Part shown: positions 1 through 11,085 of the stretch, in pieces | Layout of the letters: the number at the start of each line of letters is the position of its first letter | How positions within the stretch are numbered: the stretch's first letter is position 1 | Source: Heterobilharzia americana | Taxonomy: Eukaryota; Platyhelminthes; Trematoda; Strigeidida; Schistosomatidae | Assembly (NCBI GenBank): GCA_944470555.2 | Contig: OX104129.1 | Location: forward strand, 83,970,820-84,034,819 | DNA length: 64,000 nt | Direction of reading: 5' to 3' | Position numbers and translations under genes: made by a program | The notes under the pieces: generated by a model | What the model saw: only the letters and a program-made list of their open reading frames with translations | Told to the model about the DNA's origin: nothing | Database searches by the model: none

Positions 1-660
1 ATCAGATTTTACCCCTGCTGGTCACGACTTCTCATTGGAACTTCGAGAATCATCTCTCGAAGTTAGTCACCAATGAGCACCAGTTCAATTGAATTTTGAT
101 GGAGTTGTGAAGATTTGAAAATATTTGAAGTTATTATTCATTGTAGACTGACATCAGTAGGAGGAATAAAGGAAACGTGGGAGCACTGGACAGTAGCTGT
201 TTCGCGCGACTAGTATGGGACTTCTCAGCAGTGCGCACCCACAAACCCGCCCGCCCTTCAGGGATCAAACCCACGACCTTCAGGTTCCGCGGCCAGCGCG
301 TTACCATTGAGCCAGTGGGTCAGAATCCAATCCTCCAGATTTCCAACTTCTGTTAGCTCACGATGTAGCGCAACCGCCACCGAATATCATGGTAGAGTAA
401 CTGTCCTCACGACCGTCAGGCTTTACCCCCACTGGTCATGACTTCTCATTGGAACTTCGGGAATCATCTCTCGAATTTAGTCACCAATGAGCACCAGTTC
501 AATTGAAATTTGAGGGAGTTGTGGGTGCGCACTACTGAGTTTCATACTAGGAAGAAAAAGCTGTTAAGGGCTCCTGGGTTTCCTTTGTTCCTGCAAGTGA
601 TGTCAGTCTACAATGAATAACATTTTGAAATATTTCCAAGTCTCCACAACTCCCTCAAAA
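1..660 (-). repeat. R2 repeat: head-to-tail partial dimer plus inverted piece
   Basis: Minus-strand R2 from 1 to about 512. The same tail phrase (GGTCACGACTTCTCATTGG, with small changes) recurs at 21 and 435, so the repeat period is 414 bp. The tRNA-like B box (minus, GGTTTGATCCC) is at about 262-272 and the A box near 305-318. The hammerhead (minus, about 183-234) has CTGAGAAG for CTGANGAG, a stem II insert, and is probably inactive. From about 513 to 655 a plus-strand R2 piece follows. Confidence 0.72.
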
Positions 661-716
661 CAAAAAGAAATTTGGATGTACAAAATCATTTCAGCCTATA
701 TAGATGATCTGATAAA

Positions 717-736
717 CAGAGAGAGAGAGAGAGAGA
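717..736 (+). repeat. (GA)n microsatellite
   Basis: About nine GA units in otherwise unannotated DNA between an R2 complex and a family A copy (661-944). Confidence 0.9.
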
Positions 737-944
737 AACTGCAACGTTGAATTTAGCACAGAAATGTATCATTTCAAGCTGCCATAATTGCCAGCAACAC
801 CCATAAAGGAAGTAAACAAACAAAGGAATGATATTAAATGAACGAAAAACTAATATATTGAATAATAAAACAGAGTAAAAAAGTTTTGTCAACAACTATT
901 TCATTTGCTAGAGCTGTACAATAGTATTCAAAGTCACTGTGAAT

Positions 945-2140
945 ATATTATTATCATTATTATTGTTATTTTTCCCTTGAGTTACTAGTCGAACGTACCG
1001 CTTCAGTAGTACGCCTCCATTTCGCTGTCTTCTCTGAAGTCGTCTTTTCAACCTGCCACCACGACTGCCCACAAGCGCTCATTTCTTCCTCACATGATCT
1101 TCTCCATGTCACCCTAGCCTCGGACGCGCAAATCGTCCTTTCTTATTTGGATTTCACTCAAGAGCCCTGACCTGACGCGTGATATCCCTAATCGGCCTTG
1201 TCAGTGCATGCCCAATCCATCTCCACGTTCTTCTTCTGCATATTTATGGTGTGATAGGTTCTTGGTTGGACAGTTACCAGTCAGTCAGTCAGCCAGCCAG
1301 CCAGCCAGTCACAGTTCCTTGTTGCTTATTCTTACTATTCTCACCATCTCATATTGAGTAACGAGCCAGCGTAGGTGGCAGCTGTTGATGATGTATGTCT
1401 GTAGTTTGTTGGGAATGCTTTCGTGACGCGACGAGTTCCTGAACCATCACATAGGAGCACTGACTCACTTGATTGACGTTGGTGTTGAAAATCCAAATCC
1501 TGTTCACACTTTGTGCTGAGTGGAGTGGAGTTGAGTGGAGTGGAGTAGATCTGCACACTGATTTGAGATTAATGAAAGCCTATCTTGCTGTGTTTGTGAT
1601 CATGGTTTTGACATCCTCGTGTGTGCCTGTGTCGTATGTAGTTGAAACGGTGCTGTCTTGCCTAGGTAGGTGACAGCGACGACTTCCTTTAGATTTCTCC
1701 CGTTAATGGTGATTGGTTGGTAGTCGTTGTTATTGTTTGTGTTTCTTTGTCACCTCCTTCTTCTTTACATTCACTTAAATTTCCGTCTTCCTTCTCTGCC
1801 TCCATTAGGAACTTAAGGGACTAATAAAAATAATAATATTCGCTGCCTCTTCTGTCAACTTGTTAGTTTTCGCCTGTAGATCTTCGAGTTTGTGCGACAT
1901 TAAACATAAACCATCGACGAAATCCAAATCTTCTAGACTGTTTTCATCGGTGCAGCCAGCGTATCGCTCTTCATCGCTCCTCACTGTTTGCTGAATGATG
2001 CGGTCCACTGCAATCAGGAAGATACTGGGTGATAGTAGACAGCCACTTTGTTTTACTCCTGTCTTCACTTCAAAGGCATCACTGAGCTTTCTATCGTGGA
2101 TCACTTGGCATATAGTCTTTTCATATAGCTGTTGACTGGT
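945..2140 (-). mobile_element. Non-LTR family A copy (RT to 3' end)
   Basis: Minus-strand remains of an endonuclease/reverse-transcriptase non-LTR element (RTE- or CR1-like; clade not settled by eye). The ORF 2176-1805 holds AFEVKTGVKQ and GCLLSP (RT motif B) and a damaged motif C (LDFVDGLCLMS for LDFADDLCLMS). The C-terminal part follows in broken frames, including the TPLHSTPLHS repeat region. The 3' end at about 945-960 is a run of ATA/ATT triplets, the family's tail. It is 5'-truncated inside the RT domain. A CAGT/CAGC repeat lies at about 1279-1311. Confidence 0.8.
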
Positions 2141-3299
2141 AATAAATAATATTCTATTATTGAGCAATAAGTTCACTTGACTCCTATAGTATTGACCTCA
2201 CAATAGTGCGTCAATGTTAAAAAGTGCAAACAGACGCTTTCGAATCACTTCGTCCATCTCAAAATCTGAATGGACCAATGAAATCACTATATAGCTTACT
2301 TGCTCATTGTGTTGCTATTGGCGTAGAATCAACCAATCAAGTGTGTCCAACTCTGAAACTCTCTACCAATCAGATTTGAAATTTGTGTATATATAAATAC
2401 TTGCTATATTACTTAAAAACGTATGATTTACTGCAGTGTCGTGCCGTTTGGTAGGTACTTTGAAAGTTATTCAATTGGCTTTCGTAAGTTATAAGAAAGA
2501 ACAACGACAAAGGTCATCAACAAATGGGCGATTCATGTACGTTAAGAAACTATACTTTGTGTTTAATAGCTCAGAGCAATAGATAGGAAATTCTGAATAG
2601 TTAGGGTTCATTTCGCACACGATTACTCTTCCGTAACAGATACATGGAAAGCCGATACATAAAAAGGCTCATCATCAAGATCGAATGTATGGTCTTCAGA
2701 GTCAGCTGTCTTAAAGGACTTTCTTTAAACACTGGAATAGGGCAAGCGATGGTCACGCAAGCAAAATAACGACAACAAATAGTGATCCATTTCCAAGAAG
2801 ATATCAAACTCTTTTGTTGTAGAATAGTAGCTTTTTCTATACAATTGATCTTCTTAGCACATTAAGAGCTTAGAGAAAACGGAATTTCACGCGTTCCAAA
2901 GGTCAGATGGGGTCTTCGACAGAATGAAAAGAATTTTGAAAAACTGGAAAAGATTCGCAACTCAGGATGATTATGATGATTGTTGGTTGAGGTGTTCTCT
3001 GACCTCAGAGAAAGAAGTGTCTTTATACGGCAAATGATAACACACATTTCAGACAGATGAGAAGACCATATGTCCCATGAAACTGAACTTAATAACTAAG
3101 CTGGCAGTTTTAGAAGATACATTCCATTGTCTTTTTAGCCGATGATAGTCTGTAGAGAAGCTAGAAAAAAATTTAGTTCTTTCACTATTTATGAAATCCA
3201 TTGGAGCCAGTAAACCTGAAGAAATGGTATATTGATGCCTAGTATGGGGATTTCCAAACAAGGGCGAATGGATACCAGGAAGGTATATGCGTAAGCTGG
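2141..3299. other. No recognised feature
   Basis: Single-copy-looking DNA. The short open frames (for example 2601-2807 minus and 3049-3261 minus) lack recognisable domains, splice context or codon signal. No missing cadherin exon was found here. Confidence 0.5.
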
Positions 3300-3712
3300 A
3301 AAAAGACCCGAGGTGGCCAGACTAAAACATGGCACCAATGTATGAAGTCTCTGACTGTTGGTTTAAGCCATGTGGGTGTATGCAGACTAGGTGGTTGGGG
3401 TCGGCGGGACAAGAGGAACCAGTGGTTGGAGACTGACTCTAGGTGATGACATGGCTGAGAACGGATGTCAGTGGCGCAGATGTATGCCCACACACATTAT
3501 CCTCATCTTAACAACGCTATACCGAATGTCACCATTTTGTCACTCCTCTTTCCTTTCTTCTCGTACTTTATATTTCTTTTGACTGCATTCACTTATCTTC
3601 ATCCTTCACCTCACTACCTTTTTACTTGATGTATTGATATGAGGTGTGGCAAGTGGGACCGTTACGCAGTAATGCCTGATCCTATGTTGATAATGATGAT
3701 GATGATGATGTG
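3300..3712 (+). mobile_element. Non-LTR family B, 3' end with (GAT)n tail
   Basis: Plus-strand reading RGGQTKTWHQCMKSLTVGLS, then HVGVCRLGGWG and NQWLETDSR, the C-terminus of a second schistosome non-LTR element. The 3' untranslated part ends GACCGTTACGCAGTAATGCC and a TGATGATGATG tail at about 3692-3712. It shares this end with 36123-37205 and 52205-52665 and differs from family A in sequence and tail. Confidence 0.75.
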
Positions 3713-4127
3713 CGTAAGCGGAAGTCATCGTATCCATCCACTATAACTGTAAAAGTGTATTATTCAATGATCGACCAACGAATTAAGGCAGCAAAATCAA
3801 CAAATTATAATTACCACAATCGAAACTGTCATATTCTAGATGCTCTTGGGGAGGAGTGTGTAAAACATTTGAATCACTGTTCACGGTAATACTAATTCTC
3901 GATTCCATATCTCCTTAATTTATCCTTTGTTCAATGTTCGGTCCGGCCTTAGAAGAAACTTTGCATTCCATAGATATTTAAGTATAGTGGAAACTTCCAT
4001 CTTTACAAAGAGGAGTTTGGTAAGAAGGTAACACTGTCAACTGCTGCTCGTCAAATAACTGCCATTTTCACAACAACAACAAAAAAAAACAAGACAACTT
4101 CATTCCTTTTTAATTAGTTTAACGTAC

Positions 4128-4306
4128 CAACATAAGTATTCGATGGTTGATTTTCAGCCACACGAAAATGATAACAATTATCACGATCTAATCCAACAAA
4201 CATTGGTGTATTGTCATTCAAATCAAGAATGTTCACTTCAATGGTTGATGTCGACGTCAATGACTTCGGTTGACCATGATCACTGGCATACACTTGAAAT
4301 CGATAA
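4128..4306 (-). CDS. Protocadherin-like gene, exon v (last visible)
   Basis: A 179-nt exon after a TTCTTAG acceptor and before a GTACGT donor, entering with one base and leaving with one base of the next codon. It encodes YRFQVYASDHGQPKS, then STIEVNILDLNDNTPMF, and later HFRVAENQPSNTYV. It finishes one EC repeat, gives the Ca linker DLNDNTP and opens another repeat. The reading continues in a further exon at lower coordinates; I found none between 1 and 4127, so the gene probably runs off the left edge. The transmembrane and cytoplasmic exons are therefore missing and the exact family member cannot be named. Confidence 0.88.
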
Positions 4307-4687
4307 CTAAGAATTCAATAAAAATGTATTCAACAAAACACAACAAATTAATGTTCAAGGTAATATTATAAAATATTGAAACATTGTACAAGGTGGAAAT
4401 ATGGCGCCATATTTTAAATTACTATCAGCTGATTGAATATTATTGGTTACTTATGAATAAATTAGTTGGTTAAATGTAATTGAAACATTTTTTTCTTCTT
4501 TTTGACGTTACCGACTGCTTTAGTCAAGAGTGAAAATATCATGGATTAAAGGAGGTATTCTTTTGAAAAGAACATTGAATGATTAATTAATTCGAGGATA
4601 TTCAGTGATCGTGGACAAATCACATGATATCAATGTAATATGCATGTTATTCACTTTAAATGAAGTATACATTAAGTTTTTTTTACA

Positions 4688-5050
4688 TTATTATTATTAT
4701 TATTAGTCCCTTGGGTTCCTAGTGGAACATAGGGCTTCAGTAGCACGCCTCCAGTGACCTCTGTTCTCTGAGATCGTTTGGACCTGGTCCCACGACAGCC
4801 CAGAAGCTCTCATTTCCTCCTCGCACGACCTCCTCCATGTCACCCTTGGGCGTCCAACTCGTCGCTTTCCATCGGGGTTCCACTCGAGTACCTGGCCTGA
4901 CGCGTGATGTCCTCAGTCGGCCTTCTCAGTGTATGCCCAATCCATCTCCACTTCCTTCCAATGCATATTTGTTGCGTGATAGGTTCTTGGTTGGTCCGTT
5001 CCCAAAGTTCCTTGTTGCTTATTCTTTCTGGCCATCTGGTCTTCAGTGCG
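4688..5050 (-). mobile_element. Non-LTR family A, short 3' copy
   Basis: Begins with a (TAT)n tract and the family phrase for 'TSRNPRD' (GGTTCCTAGTGGAACATAGG). It runs through the segment that encodes, on the minus strand, GHTLRR and [24 protein letters not shown] residues. 5'-truncated to about 360 bp. It lies in the last visible cadherin intron region, downstream of exon v in genomic order. Confidence 0.75.
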
Positions 5051-5451
5051 TCGGTTCAAGTTTTTTTTTAGAAGGTAATAATTGTTGAGGAAAACATAAT
5101 TTTGTGATATAAGAGGTAAACTTGGACATTGTGGTGGATTGTATTACCATTTTAGTCTGTTTATTAGATACCTCACACACACAATGTAGGAACAGCTTCA
5201 TTTACTGGATAATATGCTATTCGAACACAACTTATTGTTCATATTCATACCAGGTAACCAACTCCATTACTGAATGCCCTTAGTGCTGATTCCATAAACA
5301 AATATTCAGTCGGTTATCAATCACTCCTTCCCTCCATCTAACTAAGTTTACAATACTCTCGCTCTATCCCACTATATTGTGTGGTTATCCGTAACTGCAT
5401 GTATAACCTATATAGCTTGTTTCTACAAACTTACTTCGAAATAAGCTTTGC

Positions 5452-5868
5452 AGGTCAAAAGATCCTATTTACCTAATTAAGCAGAATAACTTAGTTTACC
5501 AAATCCCTTGCAACGATTGCGAGGTCAAATACATAGGTCAAAGTAGTCGACCAGGATCAATTAACAAGAACAAGGCATGGTATCAGCTCTCCGAAAACAT
5601 GTTGCTGAAAACTACCCCGTTTGGCTTACCAAAGGTGGGCAAAGGAAAACGACTTCATTCATATGTGTACACCTTTGTTGAATTGGGACACTCAGCATCT
5701 CAAGATTCATCCTTCAAAATAATTTACAAAGTTAAATTGAACTACTCCAAAGGTTTACGTTTCCACCACTTATACAGAGTTGAAGCATTAGCTATATATG
5801 AACAAAAACTGAAACATTGCATTCAAAAACGTTTTGTGAAACCGCTTTCTCTACCTTGGCCTTAACAA
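5452..5868 (+). pseudogene. PLE fragment: GIY-YIG endonuclease end
   Basis: The plus-strand translation around 5478-5560 reads LVYQIPCNDCEVKYIGQSSR, the GIY-YIG nuclease start found at the C-terminus of Penelope-like elements (Cys-rich NDC, then YIGQ). The downstream frame 5599-5865 continues with LGHSASQDSSFKIIYKVK and LYRVEALAIYEQ, typical of PLE C-termini, and stops in PLSLPWP. A small indel separates the two parts. It is a 5'-truncated, decayed copy with no RT domain. A repeat complex (5986-6568) is inserted just downstream. Confidence 0.75.
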
Positions 5869-5985
5869 TTCCCATTTTATTGATTTTATCAATTTCACTT
5901 CACTTCATTTTGGTATACTTCTCTTCTGTTATCATCATTATCACCAATTTTCACTCCATTGACAACATTTGATCCATATTTCACC

Positions 5986-6568
5986 TAAATTTTGAGGGGG
6001 TTGTGGAGATTTGGAATTATTTCAAGTTGTTATTCATCGAAGACTGACATCAGTTGGAGGAACAAAGGAAACCTGGGAGCACTGGACAGCTGTTTCATCC
6101 TAGTATGGGACTCCTCAGCAGTGCGCACCCACGACCCCACCAGCAGGGATCGAACCCGCCACCTTCAGGTTCCGCGACCAGCGCGTTACCATTGAGCCAC
6201 TGGGTCAGAATCCAATGCTCCATATTTCCAACTTCTGTTAGCTCACGATATATAGCGCAACCGCCACCCAATCTCATCGCTGAGTATTTGTCCTCATGGC
6301 CATCAGGCTTTGACTCCACGGGTCACGACTTGTCATTGGAACTTCGGGAATACTTCTCGAAGCTAGTCACCAACGAGCACTAGTTCAATTAAATTTTAAG
6401 GGGGTTGTGGAGATTTGGAAATATTTCAAGTTGTTATTCATCGTAGACTGACATCAGTTGGAGGAACAAAGGAGTCAAAGCCTGATGGCCGTGAGGACAA
6501 ATACTCAACGATGACATTGGGTGGCGGTTTGCGCTATATCGTGAGCTAACAGAAGTTGGAAATATGGA
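5986..6568 (-). repeat. R2 repeat complex with exact 12-bp target duplication
   Basis: A full minus-strand R2 unit (about 5986-6390), the start of a second unit in the same direction (6391-6472; period 404 bp) and then an inverted piece (6473-6568). CCATATTTCACC stands on both sides (5974-5985 and 6569-6580), so the whole complex looks like one insertion, into a region following a PLE fragment. The hammerhead is at 6079-6124 (minus). Confidence 0.82.
6079..6124 (-). ncRNA. R2 hammerhead ribozyme motif
   Basis: Minus strand. Stem I strands are GCACTG (6124-6119) and CAGTGC (6084-6079). Core CTGAGGAG is at 6118-6111, stem II loop CCCATACTA-like, then TGAAA (the base before GAAA is T, giving a G-U closing pair instead of G-C), stem III ACA/TGT and cleavage triplet GTC. 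The core CUGANGA and GAAA are intact. Activity not tested. Confidence 0.72.
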
Positions 6569-6954
6569 CCATATTTCACCATTTAATATCAATTTATTCT
6601 TTAATCATTCACCTATTTCGCATGTTTCAGCCAAATTATCACCGTTTTACAATTCCTTGACAACACTAGTCACTTATCTCACCACTTGTTATCCACTCAT
6701 CCCTCCTTATTCACAGTGATTCATTTCCCATCTCTTCCACTTGAAGAAATACCATCACCCACACCGATTGTATATTTTTTGCATATTGACTGAGGAACTC
6801 CCTTTTTAGTGGAATTATCTGTCACTTTACTGAGTGTGAGTACGACTGTACATCTTGATAATGATGAAGTTGTTGTTGAAAAGAAATGCTTGTTCTTCGC
6901 TGATACATGCCTTGTTATTGTTAATGAATAAATAGGTATATTTCGTCAGGATCA

Positions 6955-7263
6955 GTTAGGCTATCGGAACACAAAAACTTAACTAGATCAAAATTGGTAG
7001 ATCCTAGTAAGGTAAGGAGTTCAGGAAGAAGCTCATCCATGGCTATTCATACGAGTACATACAATCACACAATAGGATGGGACAGGGTGAAAATTCTAAA
7101 AACTAACAGAACATGGTGGAGGGAGAGGTTGATAACTGAATCTTTGTTTATCGAATCAACACGTAACACATGCAGTAACGTGAATGACTCAGCACCTGTT
7201 CCGGATATATGGAAAATCTTACTGCCCATCTCCCAAAGAGACGAGAAAATTAGGACTATATAA
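6955..7263 (+). pseudogene. PLE fragment: C-terminal end
   Basis: The open frame encodes AIHTSTYNHTIGWDRVKILK, then TNRTWWRERLITESLFIEST and a tail with PDIWKILLP. The order His-rich helix, DWxxVKIL and WRERLxxES(F/L)xI is the C-terminal part of GIY-YIG-bearing Penelope-like elements. The catalytic GIY segment itself is not recognisable upstream. Decayed 5'-truncated fragment. Confidence 0.7.
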
Positions 7264-7265
7264 AG

Positions 7266-8129
7266 GATATCTTAAAGTTGTGTAGTTATCTTGATATGAC
7301 TATGGACAATAGATTATGTCCGAAACGTAGTCCAGTAAACATTCGACCACAGTTCGCCAGTTTTACTCTTATATTAATGTTTCTAAACGAGTTTGTGGGT
7401 TTAAATGGTCTGGTTCAGTGGACTGTATCTAGTTAGTATGAGAATGGAGAATACGCTAGCACTGGTTTTGGTACCATTGTCATACTCTTCTCTGATCAAG
7501 TCCTTTTGTTCCAAAACAGACTAAATAACATTTAGGTGATTCAAGTAACTAGACTTGTAAATAAAATCCATCAATAGACAGTAATTCCAGTAAGAGAAAC
7601 TCATAGGTTATGACTAAATAAGTAGTTATGCACTAGGTTATATTCTAGCTGTATTGATTCAGGGATTTGACTTCCAACCCATGACTTCTGTGGGCTGTGA
7701 ACACAGTTCCACTTGCTAAAGTTTGGGTAGTCGTCGGTGATGCTAATAAAGTGTCATTGGCCCTGACACAATAAGTGGGATCAATTGTTGCTGTTGTTGT
7801 TGTTCCCCGCATTTTTAAGTCATGAAGATTTAACGATGGCGAAGATGGAGAATATTTGTTGGATGGTTTTGACGGTGTTTTGCTCCATGAGCTTGAGAAT
7901 TTAATCATGAGGCTTTCATTGCCATTTTAGACAGACTTATTAGCACAAACTTCTGAGAGAATCGAGCTATGCGGTTTTCTTCACAAGTGGCTTGATTGCT
8001 TGTTCTAATGACCTTGTGTTTGATTGGTTGTTTCTCCCAAGGTCTTTTCATTGACTCTAAGTTTATTTTAATCAGTTATGCTGATGATATGAACTCTTGC
8101 CTTCTAGTTATTTCTCATTCATTAGTAGG
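7266..8129. other. Unassigned; one Ser/Thr-rich open frame
   Basis: A minus-strand frame 7908-7645 (87 codons) is rich in Ser, Thr and Pro, with a short run of Thr codons from a trinucleotide repeat. It lies in the exon iv-v intron, but exons iv and v join in phase without it, and no good acceptor precedes it. Not annotated as an exon. Confidence 0.4.
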
Positions 8130-8580
8130 TTATTCACGTTATTGACAAAATAAATTGGAGAAAATGCGAATAATCACTATATCGGACAGAGTGGTCACCC
8201 TCTTCATATCTCTCTTCATGAACATCAAGTAACAGTGAAGCGGTATGATATATCTTCGCTCATGTCTAAGCATAAAGAAAACTAGATAGGGGAAATACAA
8301 GGGATATCAGAGAATTTATACAATCTTAGTATTCAGATCAGTCAGCAATCAACAGATTCATTACCATTGGTTCAATCTATCGACCAATAAGAAACAACAG
8401 GACAACCAATCAAAATGAATATAGAGACTACCAATCACACACAAGGCCATCTGGACAAGCTACTAAATAAATTGTGGAAAAGACCTTATCGGTCACTTCT
8501 TTCTGCACTTTGTGTTGACAATGATGTCTGGAATGGGGATGAAAGCGTCATGACGATTTAACCACGCAGCTCAGAGAAAG
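8130..8580 (+). pseudogene. PLE fragment: GIY-YIG and 3' tail
   Basis: Around 8150-8280 a frameshifted plus-strand reading gives KINWRKCE, then HYIGQSGHPLHISLHEHQVT and VKRYDISSLMSKH, the GIY-YIG domain of a PLE. The sequence after the coding part (about 8335-8560) matches, by eye, the segment after the similar fragment at 33940-34440, so both keep the same 3' untranslated end. Frameshifted and truncated. Confidence 0.7.
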
Positions 8581-8744
8581 GAACACCGTTAAAATCGATT
8601 TAACCTTTTTTATTGTTGTGGTATCTAATTCCTTTTCAACATTTATAAACATTTTTGTACTGGGTGATGATTGAAGGTGAGATGAAAATCTGGACCGCGG
8701 CTGTATACAAATACAAATACTAGCCTGCCGAACTACGGCCGTAG

Positions 8745-8840
8745 TTTAGGAACAACATCACTCACTGGAAGCAGGTACATCCAGCTGATGAGTCTCAAAG
8801 AGAACGAAATGCACATACTGGATTCCACTGCTAGCCACCA
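8745..8840 (+). ncRNA. R1 (Sm-alpha-like) hammerhead ribozyme
   Basis: Stem I is ATCCAG (8779-8784) with CTGGAT (8818-8823), perfect over six pairs. CTGATGAG is at 8785-8792, stem II TCTC/GAGA with one bulged A, CGAAA at 8805-8809, stem III ATG/CAT with a 2-nt loop, and expected cleavage after A8817 (AUA). The downstream CTGCTAGCCAC is the family's hallmark. The tRNA-like 5' part is missing. This matches the hammerhead of schistosome Sm-alpha satellite-like SINEs. Confidence 0.8.
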
Positions 8841-9721
8841 TCCATCATTACTATCAGATAGTCAAACCATAATAGACATTTTTGTGATTTTTTTAGGATG
8901 AAAATGGTATTTTGATTGTGATATGTATTACACTCCTTCTTGCTATGTTTAACTAACTAACTACTTCTTCATTGAATCACTTGTTAAGGCTGTCACATGA
9001 CAAAGTGATCCTTTGTGCTCTGCATCAGATGTTACAAATTTGAGAAATATTTCACTTAGAATAACAACAGTGAAACATTCCTTTTCAGAAAGTTGTGGAA
9101 AATCTCATTCAATTGATTAACTAAAGGCGTTTCCGTTATCTTTATCTGCCTAGCTAACTTGTTATCTATTATTTCCACCAATATTTGGCTGATTAGAGTT
9201 AACTGACTGATGGATAACAGAACAATAGTAATAATAATAATAATAGTTCGTAACTAGCCAAATATTCGACCACATTAAAGGTAAAAGAAATTGAAGCTAG
9301 GTCAGTTGGAATGTGAAGGTCACTTTAACAAATGAATTCAGCCAATCAGAAATCACTGAGTAAATAGTACTCATTTCAATGAACAGTGAAATGTATTTAT
9401 ATACCATTGTATTACTGGAGAACAACATACCTGAAGAAATGAATTAATGCCTATTTTTAAACTTGAAAAACATACATTTTAAGAAGTTTCATACAAGAAC
9501 TATTAGAAAACGATTGAAGATATCACCGGTTTGAACTTTATGCACAGGTAGGATTATCTTTGTGCACGAAATAACTTGTTCATTAGTATACTCAGAGACT
9601 AAGAGGTATCGTTTCTATGTTTCCTGGAAATGGTGTGTCAGTTCGCTTGTAGCTACTGAAGTAGATTCAGTGGAAGAAAGAAAACCAGAACCTGCCTTAG
9701 ATCTTCTGAATATTTTGACTA
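8841..9721. other. No recognised feature
   Basis: AT-rich intron DNA. A phrase GAAGGTCACTTT with its surroundings (about 9290-9370) recurs, diverged, near 38590-38680 and hints at an old repeat I cannot name. Confidence 0.4.
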
Positions 9722-10095
9722 GATGCTAATTAGTTGGAGACAATTGGCAGGAAGCCCTGTTCTACCTAAGTTTCCTGTTTTTTTGGCTGTCATCAGCAAG
9801 TAACGTCTCGCTTGGAGTCCGGAACTACAGCACCATGTGCTACAGTCAGTAACGTTACACCGGAGATATTCGGGCTGCGAGTGATTTCGTACAGGACTGC
9901 ATTAAGTATGCTAACTAGCCACTGGAAGGCTACAAGTTTCACGTTGTTTAGTCCTGAGTGCTGACTGAATTCTATTGAACATCTTGCAATATGACCAGCA
10001 CGTGAATGTTTGGAGTTCTGACGGGACATCAGTTCCGTCGAGGTTGCATATACGCCCTGCTGATGAGTGCTAATAAGCTTTCAAGCAGCTGGCAT
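9722..10095 (-). repeat. R3 tRNA-like repeat, with short inverted piece
   Basis: The minus copy (9722-10022) has the ordered R3 phrases: hammerhead-like CTTGCTGATGACAGCC and GGAAACTTAGGTA, then tRNA-like parts and the CACTCAGGACTAAACAACGTG segment. From 10023 to about 10095 the same family continues in plus orientation (CATCAGTTCCGTCGAGG, CTGCTGATGAGTGC). It lies beside the PLE fragment 10100-10800. Confidence 0.62.
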
Positions 10096-10099
10096 CCAT

Positions 10100-10800
10100 C
10101 AAAGTGTATGGCTATGGTAAATCTTTAACCTCCTGGCTGGCCACATAGCAAAATGGTCTTCTTCAGTAGAGGAAAGGGGAAAGGGCACCATTTTAAGCAG
10201 ACTTCTTTTCACCCTGCAGATGACTTTGAGCACTGAAGCAGTTGTGATGCTTTGATCAATTTTGACAAGGTATTCAGTCGTCTCATTTTTCGTGGATCCA
10301 CTCGAACCTCTTTAGAACAAGATGGGGGTAATCTTCTCTAACCCTAGTTGCAAAGAATATGCATCGAACGACCTATGTATCTGGCTCCACAGGATTAGGT
10401 GAATTGATAAACACACATAGAAGTAGTCAGATGTGGAAGCTTATCCTTCTGGTTCTCAGTAAGCACTGGACGACTGAAGAACACTTTCCTCATCGCTGAA
10501 GTGATGAAATTCTTCTTTTCAGGATATCAGCAGTTAGGTCACCTCTAAGTCAAGTTTCATGCATAATATCGTCTTTGAACTGAAATAGGTATCTCCTTTT
10601 GTCGTTTTGCATTCCACGATTTCGTCCACAAATCATGCTGGATATCCGTTTTCAGCTAGAACTATTTAGTTGACGTGTTTTGTCATTCTGGATATAAACA
10701 GAAAGGGACACACCTTAATGAACATCATGCTACGATAGACGTTTTCGATCCTGGTTGTAACTGTCAGCGATAGCATAGTCAAGAAATTAGGGTGAACAAA
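10100..10800 (-). pseudogene. PLE fragment: thumb, linker and GIY-YIG
   Basis: Minus-strand readings in shifted frames give ENGYPA near 10650, a KGDTYFSSK-like segment near 10590, and CVYQFT...SCGARYIGRSMH at about 10400-10330. The last is the PLE linker and GIY-YIG start. Further on (10310-10240) comes RVDPRKMRRLNTLSKLIKASQ-like sequence. Several stops and frameshifts interrupt it. An R3 repeat lies immediately left (9722-10095). Confidence 0.62.
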
Positions 10801-11085
10801 ATAAACGAACGATGTCAACTTTATTGAGTTCTTAAAACGGCGGCTAGAGTTGCCTATTCAGTCGCTATCTACCACCATCGGACTTCCCACCACAGTCCAG
10901 CGATCCATGTCACCATAATTTATATCAGCACATCAAAGTGGTAGTCAAAGAGATAAAAGAAAGACAAATAAAGATGAACGCAGTCAAAGTAGTTGAAAAC
11001 CGCGAAAAACAAAGATGGGAATGCAGAAATAGTGAAATTTACCAGGATGATTAAGATTGATGCCAGTGTTTTATTCTGACTACGT

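Noticed and set aside
3391..3582. 63-codon plus frame as a small gene
   Set aside because: It overlaps the non-LTR family B C-terminus in another frame and its untranslated end.
6054..6383. 109-codon open frame, repeated almost identically at 15273-15043 (minus) and 48627-48316 (minus)
   Set aside because: The 'conserved protein' is the antisense or sense reading of R2 repeats. Its conservation reflects young repeat copies, not a gene.
7645..7908. 87-codon Ser/Thr/Pro-rich minus frame as a cadherin cytoplasmic exon
   Set aside because: It lies between two ectodomain exons that join in phase without it, has no convincing acceptor, and its composition comes from a trinucleotide repeat.
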